The notes under the pieces were generated by a model that worked only from the letters and a program-made list of their open reading frames with translations, was not told where the DNA came from and did no database searches. Positions 7,673 to 16,247 of a DNA stretch of 64,000 nucleotides are shown here, one piece after another. A program made the translations under genes and the position numbers. Every line of letters starts with the position of its first letter. Positions within the stretch are counted from its first letter, which is position 1. Origin of the DNA: Euzebya tangerina (GTDB lineage: Bacteria; Actinomycetota; Nitriliruptoria; Euzebyales; Euzebyaceae); NCBI RefSeq assembly GCF_003074135.1, contig NZ_PPDK01000001.1:682001-746000 (forward strand). Direction: 5' to 3'.

Positions 7673-9058
7673 TCAACACTCCGGGTGATTCACGGCGAGG
7701 CCGCCCTCGGAGGTCTCCTTGTACTCCTCGCGCATGTCCTCACCGGTCCGCTTCATCACCCGGATGACGCGGTCCAGGCTGACGACCTCCTGCACGACCG
7801 AGTGCAGAGCCAACTGGGCCGCCGAGACGGCCTTGGCGACCCCCATGGCGTTGCGCTCGATGCACGGCGCCTGGACCAGACCTTTGATCGGATCACAGGT
7901 CAGCCCCAGGTTGTGCTCCATCCCGATCTCAGCCGCCGTCGTCACCTGCCCAGGCGTCCCACCGAGCAGCTGGCACAACGCCGCCGCGGCCATCGACGTT
8001 GCGGTCCCCACCTCGCCCTGACATCCCACCTCTGCTCCGGAGATGCTGGCGTGGGTCTTGACCAGCATGGCGATCGCAGCCGCCGTGGCCAGAGCGTCGT
8101 GGATCTCGACTCGGGAGAAGCCGTGCTGCTGGGCGGACTGCACGAGCACGGCGGGGACGATGCCCGCGGCCCCGTTGGTCGGGGCCGTGACAACCCGGCC
8201 TCCGGCCGCGTTCTGCTCCTGAACGGCGAAGGCGTAGGCCTGCGCCCGCGCGATGGGTGCGTACCCGAGGTCGACGTCCCCCCGGTGGACCTGGGCCAGC
8301 AACTCCGGTGCCCGACGCTGGACGCCCAGCCCGCCAGGCAGCACACCGCGCCCGGCCAGGCCGGTGTCGATGCACTCGTTGAAGGTGTCCCAGACCAGAT
8401 CGAGATGCGTCGTCGCGGCCGCCCCGTCGTCATGGGACAGCGCTCGCTCGTTGGCCAAGACGACCTGACCGACCGTGCCGCCCATCTCCTGTGCCCGCTC
8501 GAGCAGAGATGCGGCGTCACCGAAGGGATGGGGGACCGGTCTGGGCTTGCCGGCGCCGTCGCCGTCGGCCACCTCCTCCGGCCGTCTGATGAACCCGCCG
8601 CCGATCGAGCACCACGTCTCCGCGGCCACCACCTCGTCTCCCCGGCGCAGGTGGAATGTGACGGTGTTGGGATGCGGCAGCTGTTCGTCCCTGGTGTCCC
8701 GTGCACGGAGGAAGTTGACGTCGTCCGGCTCGAGCCTGATGTCGATCCCGTCGAGCATCGCCGTGAGGCACGGGTCAGCGGCCAGCGTCTCGCGCAGTGC
8801 CAGGACCGCGGCCGGGTCGCAGGAATCGGGTGCCCAGCCCATCAGCCCGGCCATGGTGGCCAGATCGCTGTGGTGCCCGCGGCCGGTCGAGCCGAGCGAC
8901 CCCTTGAGATCGACCGTGATGTGCCCCCGGGTGTGGCCGGCATCCAGCAGGCCCTGACGGAAGGCCGCGGCCGCACGCATCGGCCCCACCGTATGACTGG
9001 AGGACGGGCCGATGCCGACCCGGAAGAGGTTGGCCAAGCGGATGTTGATGGGCGACAT
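7673..9058 (-). CDS. sdaA: L-serine ammonia-lyase (iron-sulfur L-serine dehydratase)
   Basis: 461 residues, typical of the single-chain enzyme that converts L-serine to pyruvate and ammonia using a [4Fe-4S] cluster. The N-terminal domain begins with the conserved LFRVGIGPSSSHTVGP. The cluster cysteines are visible in EVGCQGEVG and in GLTCDPIKGLVQAPCIERN. The gene is convergent with rplI and divergent from the LacI regulator, with 81 bases between the two starts. It is not part of the ribosomal block and, with the sugar operon, separates rplI from dnaB. Confidence 0.95.
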   Translation of the reverse strand: MSPINIRLANLFRVGIGPSSSHTVGPMRAAAAFRQGLLDAGHTRGHITVDLKGSLGSTGRGHHSDLATMAGLMGWAPDSCDPAAVLALRETLAADPCLTAMLDGIDIRLEPDDVNFLRARDTRDEQLPHPNTVTFHLRRGDEVVAAETWCSIGGGFIRRPEEVADGDGAGKPRPVPHPFGDAASLLERAQEMGGTVGQVVLANERALSHDDGAAATTHLDLVWDTFNECIDTGLAGRGVLPGGLGVQRRAPELLAQVHRGDVDLGYAPIARAQAYAFAVQEQNAAGGRVVTAPTNGAAGIVPAVLVQSAQQHGFSRVEIHDALATAAAIAMLVKTHASISGAEVGCQGEVGTATSMAAAALCQLLGGTPGQVTTAAEIGMEHNLGLTCDPIKGLVQAPCIERNAMGVAKAVSAAQLALHSVVQEVVSLDRVIRVMKRTGEDMREEYKETSEGGLAVNHPEC

Positions 9059-9098
9059 GAGGGGATCGTCGCACAGTTCGAGTGATGAGCGTTGCCCC

Positions 9099-9136
9099 TT
9101 GACTCACCCTCGACCGTCCGCTAGAAATCGATTTCT
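9099..9136 (+). promoter_or_regulatory. Promoter with LacI-family operator over the -10
   Basis: TTGACT (9099-9104), a 17-base spacer and TAGAAA (9122-9127) form a sigma-70-like promoter. A perfect 14-bp palindrome, AGAAATCGATTTCT (9123-9136), covers the -10 and probable start point and carries the central CG and GAAA/TTTC half-sites typical of LacI-family operators. It ends 3 bases before the regulator's ATG, so the transcript has almost no leader. Inference: the regulator represses itself and the downstream sugar operon. Confidence 0.75.
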
Positions 9137-9139
9137 CAG

Positions 9140-10162
9140 ATGCCTCGCAAGCCCGCCACCATCACCGAAGTCGCCGCACTCGCCGGCGTGTCGGCACCAA
9201 CCGTCTCACGCGTTCTGAACGGCAACACCTCGGTGCGGGCCGATCTGCGGGAGCGCGTGCTGAGTGCGGCGGAGGGGCTGGACTATCGGCCCAGTCCCAT
9301 GGCGCGCGGCTTGCGGACCGGCCGGTCCTCGACCGTTGCATGCATCGTTCCGTTCGTGTCGAATCCCTCGGCTGTTGATCACGTTCGCGGGATCGTCGAG
9401 GGCGTTCGAGGCGTCGACACGCCACTCAGCCTGTACGACGTCGAGCGACCGGGCGATCTCGTCGCCCATCTCGATCACCTCGACCGCATGCGCCCTGCCG
9501 GACTCATCGTCGTCGCACTCCACGTGGGTTCGGAGGCAGTCGACGGCTTCGCCGCCGCCAACGTCCCGCTCGTGCTGCTCGACACGACCCATCCCGGAGT
9601 ATCGAGCGTCGTCCTCGATGAGCACGGCGGTGCGGACCGTGCGGCTCGGCACCTCGTGGAGCTCGGGCATCGTCGCGTCGCCTTCATCGGCGACGACGAG
9701 GACAACGAGTTCGGCTTCACCTCCTCACGTGAACGGCGGATCGGCTTGGAACGCGGTCTTCGGGAGCTGGGTCTGCAACTGGATCCGTCCCACGTTCGCA
9801 CGGGCCCGCACTCCCGTGCCGTCGCAGCGGCGCACACGACCGAGTTGCTCCTGGCCGAGAATCCTCCGACTGCGGTTCTTGCGGCCTCGGATACCCAGGC
9901 ACTCGGCGCGATGGACGCGATTCGTTCCGCCGGGCTGACCGTTGGTGCCGATGTGTCGGTGATCGGGTTCGACGATGCCGCCATCGCCGCCGATGTCGGT
10001 CTGACCACGATCGACGGCCAACTCGTCGCCGCCGGCCAGAAGGCAGCTCGGCTTCTGGCCCGCCTGATGACCGATCCCGCATCCGATGCCACGACGGTCG
10101 TGCTCGACGCGCGACTGCGCGTTCGGTCCTCGACCGGCCCGCCTCCTCACGACGACCCGTGA
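9140..10162 (+). CDS. LacI-family transcriptional regulator of the adjacent sugar operon
   Basis: 340 residues: an N-terminal LacI helix-turn-helix with hinge (TITEVAALAGVSAPTVSRVL, DYRPSPMARGLRTGRS) and a periplasmic-binding-protein-like effector domain (about 62-330, with VVLDEHGGADRAARHLVELG and SVIGFDDAAIAADVG). The gene is first in an operon with a sugar ABC importer and a glycosidase, and a palindromic operator overlaps its promoter. The effector is probably the imported sugar or its breakdown product. Confidence 0.93.
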   Translation: MPRKPATITEVAALAGVSAPTVSRVLNGNTSVRADLRERVLSAAEGLDYRPSPMARGLRTGRSSTVACIVPFVSNPSAVDHVRGIVEGVRGVDTPLSLYDVERPGDLVAHLDHLDRMRPAGLIVVALHVGSEAVDGFAAANVPLVLLDTTHPGVSSVVLDEHGGADRAARHLVELGHRRVAFIGDDEDNEFGFTSSRERRIGLERGLRELGLQLDPSHVRTGPHSRAVAAAHTTELLLAENPPTAVLAASDTQALGAMDAIRSAGLTVGADVSVIGFDDAAIAADVGLTTIDGQLVAAGQKAARLLARLMTDPASDATTVVLDARLRVRSSTGPPPHDDP

Positions 10163-10234
10163 CACCTGCCCCAAGCGACGCGATGGACCACTCCTGTGGA
10201 AGGGACCCGTCCAATCCGACGAGCAAGGGAACCG

Positions 10235-11686
10235 ATGAAGACAACAACGCGAATCGGCGCGCTGATGACAGCGATCGCCATCACAGCCGCCGGGTGCGGC
10301 TCCGACTCTGCGCCAAGCGCTGAGGAGCCGGCCGCTGACCCGACGCCGACCACGGAGCAGGCCGGGCCTGACACCACCGATGATGACGAGTCCGTTGCGG
10401 CCGAGGACGTGACGGCGGACGGCTCGACCACCGGCGATGCCGCCGCGTGTGACGGCGAGATCGACGAGCCCGTGACCGTCACCGCCTGGAACCATGCGGG
10501 CCAGGGGAACGAGCAAGATCTGATGACCGAACAGATTGCCGACTTCAATGCTGGTCCGGGAGCCGAGCTGGGCGTCACCGTGGCGGTGGAGTTCCTGCCC
10601 GACGGCACCTACGTCGAGACCGTCCAGTCAGCTGCCGCGACGGGTGACCTGCCCGACGCACTCGACTTCGACGGTCCGTTCCTCTACAACTACGCGTGGG
10701 CGGACAATCTGATCCCGATCGACTCGTGCGTGCCCGATGACGTGGAGCGCAACCTCCTGCCGTCGATCCTTGCGCAGGGCACCTACGACGGCGAGCTGTA
10801 CTCCGTCGGAACCTTCGAGTCCGGGCTCGGCATCTACGCCTCGCGCAGCGTGCTCGAGGAGAACGACATCCGCATCCCGACGTCGCCGCGCGACGCCTGG
10901 AGTGCCCAGGAGTTCGACGAGATCCTGCGCACGCTGCAGGCTGCCGGCTTCGAGCACCCGCTGGACATCAAGTGGTACTACGGGGGCGGGGCGACTGCGG
11001 AGTGGTACACGTACGGGTTCTCACCCGTGATCCAGTCCGCCGGAGCTGACCTGATCGACCGATCCGACTACCGGTCGGCGGACGGCATCGTGAACAGCCC
11101 GGAGGCCGTCGCTGCGCTGGAGCTGTTCCAGCAGTGGGCCGAGGACGGACTCATCGACCTGGAGTCGACCGACGACCTCCCGTTCCAGGAGGGCACGGTA
11201 CCCCTGTCGTGGGTTGGGCACTGGCTCTACGGCCCCTACGAGGAAGCACTCGGCGACGACCTGGTGGTCGTGCCACTGCCGGACTTCGGAGAGGGCAGCG
11301 TCACCGGCCAGGGATCCTGGAACTGGGGCATCTCGTCGACCGCCGAGGAACCGGACGCCGTGTGGGCGTTCTACGAGTTCCTGCTGTCCGATGAACAGCA
11401 ACTCCGCTGGAGTTCGACGATCGGCGCGCCTCCGGCGACACAGTCTGCCGCCGCCAGTTCGGAGCTGTTCGGTCCCGGGGGCGACCTGGAGATCTACATC
11501 GACCAGCTCTCGACCTCCTCGGTTGCCCGGCCTCAGACGCCCGCCTACCCAGCGATCACCGAGAGCTTCGGGGCCGCGTTCGCCAACATCCTCCTCGGGG
11601 CCGACGTGCAGTCCGAACTCGATCGCGTGGCCGACGAGATCGAGCAGGACCTCGTCGCGAACGACTTCTACCCGGCCACCAACTGA
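10235..11686 (+). CDS. Sugar ABC transporter substrate-binding lipoprotein (family 1)
   Basis: 483 residues from the ATG at 10235 (AAGGGA just upstream; an in-frame GTG at 10196 is less likely). A lipoprotein signal peptide ends at the lipobox TAAGC, followed by an acidic, Thr-rich linker of about 60 residues and a solute-binding domain of the maltose/sn-glycerol-3-phosphate type (VTAWNHAGQGNEQ, WNWGISSTAEEPDAVWAFYEFLL). It would be anchored outside the membrane and deliver an oligosaccharide to the permeases encoded next. Confidence 0.92.
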   Translation: MKTTTRIGALMTAIAITAAGCGSDSAPSAEEPAADPTPTTEQAGPDTTDDDESVAAEDVTADGSTTGDAAACDGEIDEPVTVTAWNHAGQGNEQDLMTEQIADFNAGPGAELGVTVAVEFLPDGTYVETVQSAAATGDLPDALDFDGPFLYNYAWADNLIPIDSCVPDDVERNLLPSILAQGTYDGELYSVGTFESGLGIYASRSVLEENDIRIPTSPRDAWSAQEFDEILRTLQAAGFEHPLDIKWYYGGGATAEWYTYGFSPVIQSAGADLIDRSDYRSADGIVNSPEAVAALELFQQWAEDGLIDLESTDDLPFQEGTVPLSWVGHWLYGPYEEALGDDLVVVPLPDFGEGSVTGQGSWNWGISSTAEEPDAVWAFYEFLLSDEQQLRWSSTIGAPPATQSAAASSELFGPGGDLEIYIDQLSTSSVARPQTPAYPAITESFGAAFANILLGADVQSELDRVADEIEQDLVANDFYPATN

Positions 11687-11774
11687 TCAACCAGTTCCTT
11701 CCACAGGAGTCCGCCGGGTCCTCGTCGCTCGCAGACGACGACCCGGCGGTCCTGTCCTCACGACAGCCACCACC

Positions 11775-12719
11775 ATGACCGCCACACCAATTCAGCCGGG
11801 CATCGCTCCGGCTCAACCGACGCCACGCCGAGCCGGCCGGCGTGGACGCCGATCTGACGGGCGAGCTGCCTCCGGCTTCCTCGCACCGGGCGGGCTGCTC
11901 CTCGGCCTCTTCGTCGTCGGACCGTTCATCGCCGCGATCGTGCTCTCACTCACGAACTGGCGACTGGTCAGTCCGCTCCCGACGCAGTGGGTGGGGCTCG
12001 AGAACTACCGCGCGATCATCGCCGACTCCCAGTTCTGGATCGCGATTCGCAACAACCTCACCTTCGCCGTCCTCGTCGTTCCGCTGCAGACCATCCTCGC
12101 CCTCGCCATGGCCGTGCTCGTCAACCGCCCGGTTCGGGGACGGGTGGTCATCCGCACCATCTACTTCCTCCCCGTCGTCACGGTGATGACCGCCGCGGCG
12201 GTCATCTGGCGGCTGCTGCTCACGCCGGACGGAGCGGTGAACAGCGTCCTGGGCACCATCACCTTCGGTGCGCTCGAACCGAACTGGCTGACGTCAACCA
12301 CGGCGGCCATGCCCGCAGTCGTGCTCGTGTCGATCTGGCAGGGAGCTGGCTTTCAGATGGTGATCCTGCTGGCAGCCCTGCAGGGCGTGCCGAGTGACTT
12401 GTACGAGGCGGCATCGATCGACGGGGCGACCCGCTGGCAGACGTTTCGACACATCACCGTGCCCGGCATCCGCAACGCGCTGATCTTCGTCGTGACGGTC
12501 ACGACGATCCTGGCCTTCCGGCTGTACGACCAGGTCGTCGTCTTGCCCACCCCAGCGGGCGGCCCGCGGGACGCCACCCGCACGATGATGCTCGAAATGG
12601 TCCAGACGGGATTCGGCCGGCAGTTGATCGGACGAGCGTCGGCGATTGCGGTGCTGTTCTTCGTCATCGTCCTGGCGCTCACCGCGCTGCAGCGCGCACT
12701 GTTCCGAGAGTCGCCATGA
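11775..12719 (+). CDS. Carbohydrate ABC transporter permease (MalF-like, CUT1)
   Basis: 314 residues. After a basic Pro/Arg-rich cytoplasmic N-terminus there are about six membrane segments and the EAA loop YEAASIDGATRWQTFRHITV that contacts the ATPase. The ATG at 11775 was chosen because the long open frame upstream overlaps the binding-protein gene. Its stop overlaps the next permease start (ATGA). No ATPase gene is present in this operon, so it probably uses a shared MsiK-type ATPase encoded elsewhere, as is common in actinobacteria. Confidence 0.93.
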   Translation: MTATPIQPGIAPAQPTPRRAGRRGRRSDGRAASGFLAPGGLLLGLFVVGPFIAAIVLSLTNWRLVSPLPTQWVGLENYRAIIADSQFWIAIRNNLTFAVLVVPLQTILALAMAVLVNRPVRGRVVIRTIYFLPVVTVMTAAAVIWRLLLTPDGAVNSVLGTITFGALEPNWLTSTTAAMPAVVLVSIWQGAGFQMVILLAALQGVPSDLYEAASIDGATRWQTFRHITVPGIRNALIFVVTVTTILAFRLYDQVVVLPTPAGGPRDATRTMMLEMVQTGFGRQLIGRASAIAVLFFVIVLALTALQRALFRESP

Positions 12720-13546
12720 GGCGACGTGGATCGTTGGCCCTCTCCGCGGTCATGCTCGCGCTGGCCGCGTTTTCCCTATTCCCGCTCCTCATCGCGTTGG
12801 CCGGCGCGTTCAAGGACGACGCCTTCGTCTTCGCCGAGGCCGGATCACTCCGATCGGTGATACCCGAGCCGTTCGTCGGGCTCGAGAACTTCCGAGACGT
12901 CGAGCGACGGACCGACCTCTTCCGCCCCTTCGCCAACTCGGTGATCATCACGACGTCGATCGTCGTCGTCGGCGCCGTGGTGAACTCGCTGTTCGGCTAT
13001 GCGCTCGCCCGACTTCGCTTCCGAGGCCGAACACTGCTCGTCGCGCTGATCGCCTCACTCATCATCATCCCGTTCGAGGCACTCGCCATCCCGCTGTTGC
13101 TGCTGTTCGCCGAGATCGACTGGCTTGACAGCTACCGAGTCCAGATCCTGCCCTTCATCGCGAACCCGTTCTTCATCTACCTCTTCTACACCTTCTTCCT
13201 CGACATGCCCGTCGAACTCGAGGAGGCCGCCAAGGTCGATGGCGCAGGACCAGTACGGGTCTTCGTGTCCGTGATCGCGCCGTTGGCGCGCCCCGCCTAC
13301 GCAACAGCGGCGATCCTGACGTTCCTGTTCTCGTGGGGTCAGTTGCTGTGGCCCACGATCGTCACGAGGAGCGCCGAGGTACGTCCCCTGCCGCTCGGCC
13401 TCGCCGTCTTCCAGACCAGCCCTCCGGTCCAGTGGGGCGACATCATGGCCTTCGTCTCGTTGATGACGATCCCGACGGTCGTGATCTTCATCTCGTTCCA
13501 GCGACACTTCGTCGAGGGCATCGCATCCCAGGGCATCAAGGGATGA
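12716..13546 (+). CDS. Carbohydrate ABC transporter permease (MalG-like, CUT1)
   Basis: 276 residues, six predicted membrane segments and an EAA motif (EEAAKVDGAGPVRVFVSVIA). It overlaps the upstream permease and the downstream glycosidase by 4 bases each, indicating tight co-translation. It forms the second half of the membrane channel with the product of the preceding gene. Confidence 0.93.
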   Translation: MRRRGSLALSAVMLALAAFSLFPLLIALAGAFKDDAFVFAEAGSLRSVIPEPFVGLENFRDVERRTDLFRPFANSVIITTSIVVVGAVVNSLFGYALARLRFRGRTLLVALIASLIIIPFEALAIPLLLLFAEIDWLDSYRVQILPFIANPFFIYLFYTFFLDMPVELEEAAKVDGAGPVRVFVSVIAPLARPAYATAAILTFLFSWGQLLWPTIVTRSAEVRPLPLGLAVFQTSPPVQWGDIMAFVSLMTIPTVVIFISFQRHFVEGIASQGIKG

Positions 13547-14511
13547 CGCTGTTCCTGGACGACCGGTGGGTGTGGGACTTCTGGACCATCGAGCACGAGG
13601 ACGTGCTCCACCTCTACTTCCTGCAGGCACCGCGGTCACTGCGCGACCCGGATCTCCGCCATCTCAACGCCACCGTCGGGCACGCCACCTCGACCAACCT
13701 CCTCGACTGGACTGTGCACGGTGACGCCCTCGCGCCGGGTGAGCCCGGACAGTGGGACGACACGGCGATCTGGACGGGAAGCGTCATCCAGGACCCGCAC
13801 GGCTGGGCCATGCTGTACACCGGTGTGACCTTGCAGGCGGGGCGTCCGGTGGAGCGCATCGGCCTCGCCCGGTCGACCGACCTCCACCGCTGGACCAAGA
13901 GCCCGCTCAATCCCGTCATCGAGACCGACGACCGCTGGTACGAACCGCCGCTCAGCACGCGCTGGAATCATGGCTGGCGCGATCCCTTCGTGGTCGCCAG
14001 ACCGCAGGGGTACGAGGTGCTCATCTGTGCTCGGACCGCTGACGGTCCGAGCGATCGACGGGGCGCAGTGGCCCGAGCGACCTCACCTGATCTCGAGCAG
14101 TGGGTGGTGCACGAGCCCGTGTTCGCACCAGGCTGCTTCGCCGAGATCGAGGTGCCGCAGACGGTCGTCATCGACGGCGTCCAGGTGCTGATCGCATCGA
14201 CGCAGCGGACCCGGCCGACAGACGTCGTCTGGGACGCGGGTTTGGTCGGGACACGCTGCTTCGCCCGCCACGGCCGTGGGTGGGACGCGCACACCGGCGC
14301 GTGGCTCGTCGGCGACCGCGCGTGGACGAACTACGCGGCTCGGGTCGTGGAGGCGTTCGGGCGGTGGTGGCTGATGAGCACCATCGCCCACGATCGAGGA
14401 GGCTACGTCGGCGCCCTGTCCGATCCCACGCCCTTGGAGCGGCTGCCGGAGCTCGTCCGGCACCCGAAGCCGGGTCCGGTCGGTCGCAGCCGACCCGACC
14501 CGTCCGCGTGA
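13543..14511 (+). CDS. Five-bladed beta-propeller glycoside hydrolase (GH32/68/43-like)
   Basis: 322 residues from the ATG overlapping the permease stop. The N-terminal WVWDFW supplies a candidate nucleophile Asp, WRDPFV is the RDP motif of the GH32/GH68 clan, and FAEIEVPQ provides a candidate acid/base Glu. HATSTNLLDWT and LARSTDLHRWT mark repeated blades. There is no signal peptide, so it should act in the cytoplasm on an imported oligosaccharide. In this clan the usual substrates are beta-fructosides; GH43-type arabinosides or xylosides cannot be excluded. Confidence 0.8.
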   Translation: MTLFLDDRWVWDFWTIEHEDVLHLYFLQAPRSLRDPDLRHLNATVGHATSTNLLDWTVHGDALAPGEPGQWDDTAIWTGSVIQDPHGWAMLYTGVTLQAGRPVERIGLARSTDLHRWTKSPLNPVIETDDRWYEPPLSTRWNHGWRDPFVVARPQGYEVLICARTADGPSDRRGAVARATSPDLEQWVVHEPVFAPGCFAEIEVPQTVVIDGVQVLIASTQRTRPTDVVWDAGLVGTRCFARHGRGWDAHTGAWLVGDRAWTNYAARVVEAFGRWWLMSTIAHDRGGYVGALSDPTPLERLPELVRHPKPGPVGRSRPDPSA

Positions 14512-14565
14512 CGATCTCCCCGCACGCCCGATGGATGACCGAGATAAGACGAACCTTCACCCACG

Positions 14566-14597
14566 TTGACCACAGCTGTGGACAAGTCTGTGGATGA
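14566..14597. promoter_or_regulatory. Cluster of DnaA-box-like sites upstream of dnaB
   Basis: Within 32 bases lie TTGACCACA (14566-14574, one mismatch to TTGTCCACA), TGTGGACAA (14577-14585, exact TTGTCCACA on the other strand) and TGTGGATGA (14589-14597, one mismatch to the complement of TTATCCACA). The two reverse-strand sites are 12 bases apart. They sit 145-176 bases before dnaB in a gap of 230 bases (14512-14741) that holds no gene. Confidence 0.45.
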
Positions 14598-14741
14598 GTG
14601 GCCGTCGGTTGTTGAGCACTTCTGTGGTTCTGTTGACCGCCGGGGCTCCACCTGTGGGCCCGTCGACGCCTGGTGACGGATCGTGCGAAGTGCCGGGCCA
14701 CCACTGGTGGATGTCACACCTGACTGGCAACCTGACCCGTC

Positions 14742-16220
14742 ATGTCCTCACCTCCCGACTACGCCACGGCCGCTCCTCCCTCAAGCGGGAGCAGCGGTTC
14801 TGGCGGGTTCGAGCGGACCCCGCCGTACTCCCTCGAGGCTGAGATCAGCGTGCTCGGGAGCATGCTGCTGAGCGCGGACGCAATCGCCGAGGTGGCCGAG
14901 CTGGTCAGGCCCGAGGACTTCTACCGCGGGGCTCATCGGACCCTGTTCGAGGCCATGCGGGACCTCTACGACCGAGGCGAGCCGGTCGACACCGTAACCC
15001 TGGCCGACGAGTTGACGAGGCGAGGGAAGCTGGATGACATCGGGGGGGCGTTGGCCATCGCCGACATCTCCGCGCAGGTCCCCACACCCGCCAACGCCGT
15101 CTACTACGCCCACATCGTCAGCGACCGCGCGCTGAAGCGCCGGTTGATCGAGGCCGGCAGCTCGTTGACCCGGCTGGGCTTCGACCCGGAGACGAGCGGC
15201 GTGGATGCGGTGGATGCCGCCGAGGCCGAGGTCTTCGAACTGGCCAACAACCAGCGGGGCAACGACTTCGTCCCGATGCGTGAGCTGCTGCTGGAGGCCT
15301 TCGAGACCATCGAGAAGCTGCACGAATCCGACTCGACCATCACCGGACTGGAGACGGGCTTCACCGATCTGGACGAGTTGACCTCGGGACTGCAGCCCGG
15401 CCAGCTCATGGTGCTGGCGGCCCGACCCGCGATGGGGAAGTCCACGCTGGTCACCAACATCCTGTCCCACATCACCGCGGCGCAGCGCAAGCCGGCGATC
15501 ATCTTCAGCCTCGAGATGAGCCAGATGGAGATCGTCAACCGCATGCTCTCGGCAGAGGCCAGGATCGACTCCGACCGGATGCGGACGGGGAAGCTGAAGG
15601 CGGAGGACTGGCCGAAGCTGTCCAAGGCCATGGGCAAGCTGGCCGAGGCCCCGCTGTTCATCGACGACACGCCCGGTGTGTCCATGATGGAGATCCGGTC
15701 GAAGTGCCGGCGCATCGCCCAGCGGCACGGGCTGTCGCTGGTCGTCGTCGACTACCTGCAGCTGATGGAATCCCACAAGACCAAGACCGACGGTCGGGTG
15801 CAGGAGGTGGCGGAGTTCAGTCGTGGCATGAAGGTCCTCGGCAAGGAACTCGGGTGCCCCGTCATCGCGTTGTCCCAACTCTCGCGCAAGCCGGAGGAGC
15901 GGCCCGACAAGCGCCCGCTGCTCTCCGACCTGCGTGAGTCCGGCGCGATCGAACAGGACGCCGACATCGTGGGGTTCATCTATCGCGACGAGGTCTACAA
16001 CCCCGACACCGAGGCGAAGGGCGAGGCCGAGTTGATCATCGCCAAGCACCGTGCCGGCCGACTGGCCACGGTGAAGCTGTCCTTCCTCGGCCACCACTCA
16101 CGGTTCGCCAACATGGCCCGGATGCCCAGCAGCTACGGCGGCGGCTCGGCCGCGGCACCGCCACCGGCAGCGGCACCAAGCGCGAGCGGATACGGGGCCG
16201 AACCGTCGGACGCGTTCTAG
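14742..16220 (+). CDS. dnaB: Replicative DNA helicase DnaB
   Basis: 492 residues. The N-terminal domain (TPPYSLEAEISVLGSMLLS to about residue 125) is followed by a linker and the RecA-like motor domain with Walker A ARPAMGKSTL (near 226-235), Walker B LVVVDYLQLM and DLRESGAIEQDADIV. A Gly/Ala/Pro-rich tail closes the protein. No intein interrupts the Walker A region, a common insertion site in actinobacterial dnaB. It unwinds DNA at the fork as a hexamer. In many bacteria dnaB follows rplI directly; here they are 7.2 kb apart. Confidence 0.98.
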   Translation: MSSPPDYATAAPPSSGSSGSGGFERTPPYSLEAEISVLGSMLLSADAIAEVAELVRPEDFYRGAHRTLFEAMRDLYDRGEPVDTVTLADELTRRGKLDDIGGALAIADISAQVPTPANAVYYAHIVSDRALKRRLIEAGSSLTRLGFDPETSGVDAVDAAEAEVFELANNQRGNDFVPMRELLLEAFETIEKLHESDSTITGLETGFTDLDELTSGLQPGQLMVLAARPAMGKSTLVTNILSHITAAQRKPAIIFSLEMSQMEIVNRMLSAEARIDSDRMRTGKLKAEDWPKLSKAMGKLAEAPLFIDDTPGVSMMEIRSKCRRIAQRHGLSLVVVDYLQLMESHKTKTDGRVQEVAEFSRGMKVLGKELGCPVIALSQLSRKPEERPDKRPLLSDLRESGAIEQDADIVGFIYRDEVYNPDTEAKGEAELIIAKHRAGRLATVKLSFLGHHSRFANMARMPSSYGGGSAAAPPPAAAPSASGYGAEPSDAF

Positions 16221-16247
16221 CCTCCTCGGCGCCGGTCGGCGTCGGCC

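Noticed and set aside
5047-14597. Chromosomal origin (oriC)
   Set aside because: The DnaA-like sites are few and scattered, with no dnaA/dnaN/parAB genes and no A+T-rich unwinding region seen.
14742-16220. Intein in dnaB
   Set aside because: The helicase motifs run without interruption and the protein has normal length.
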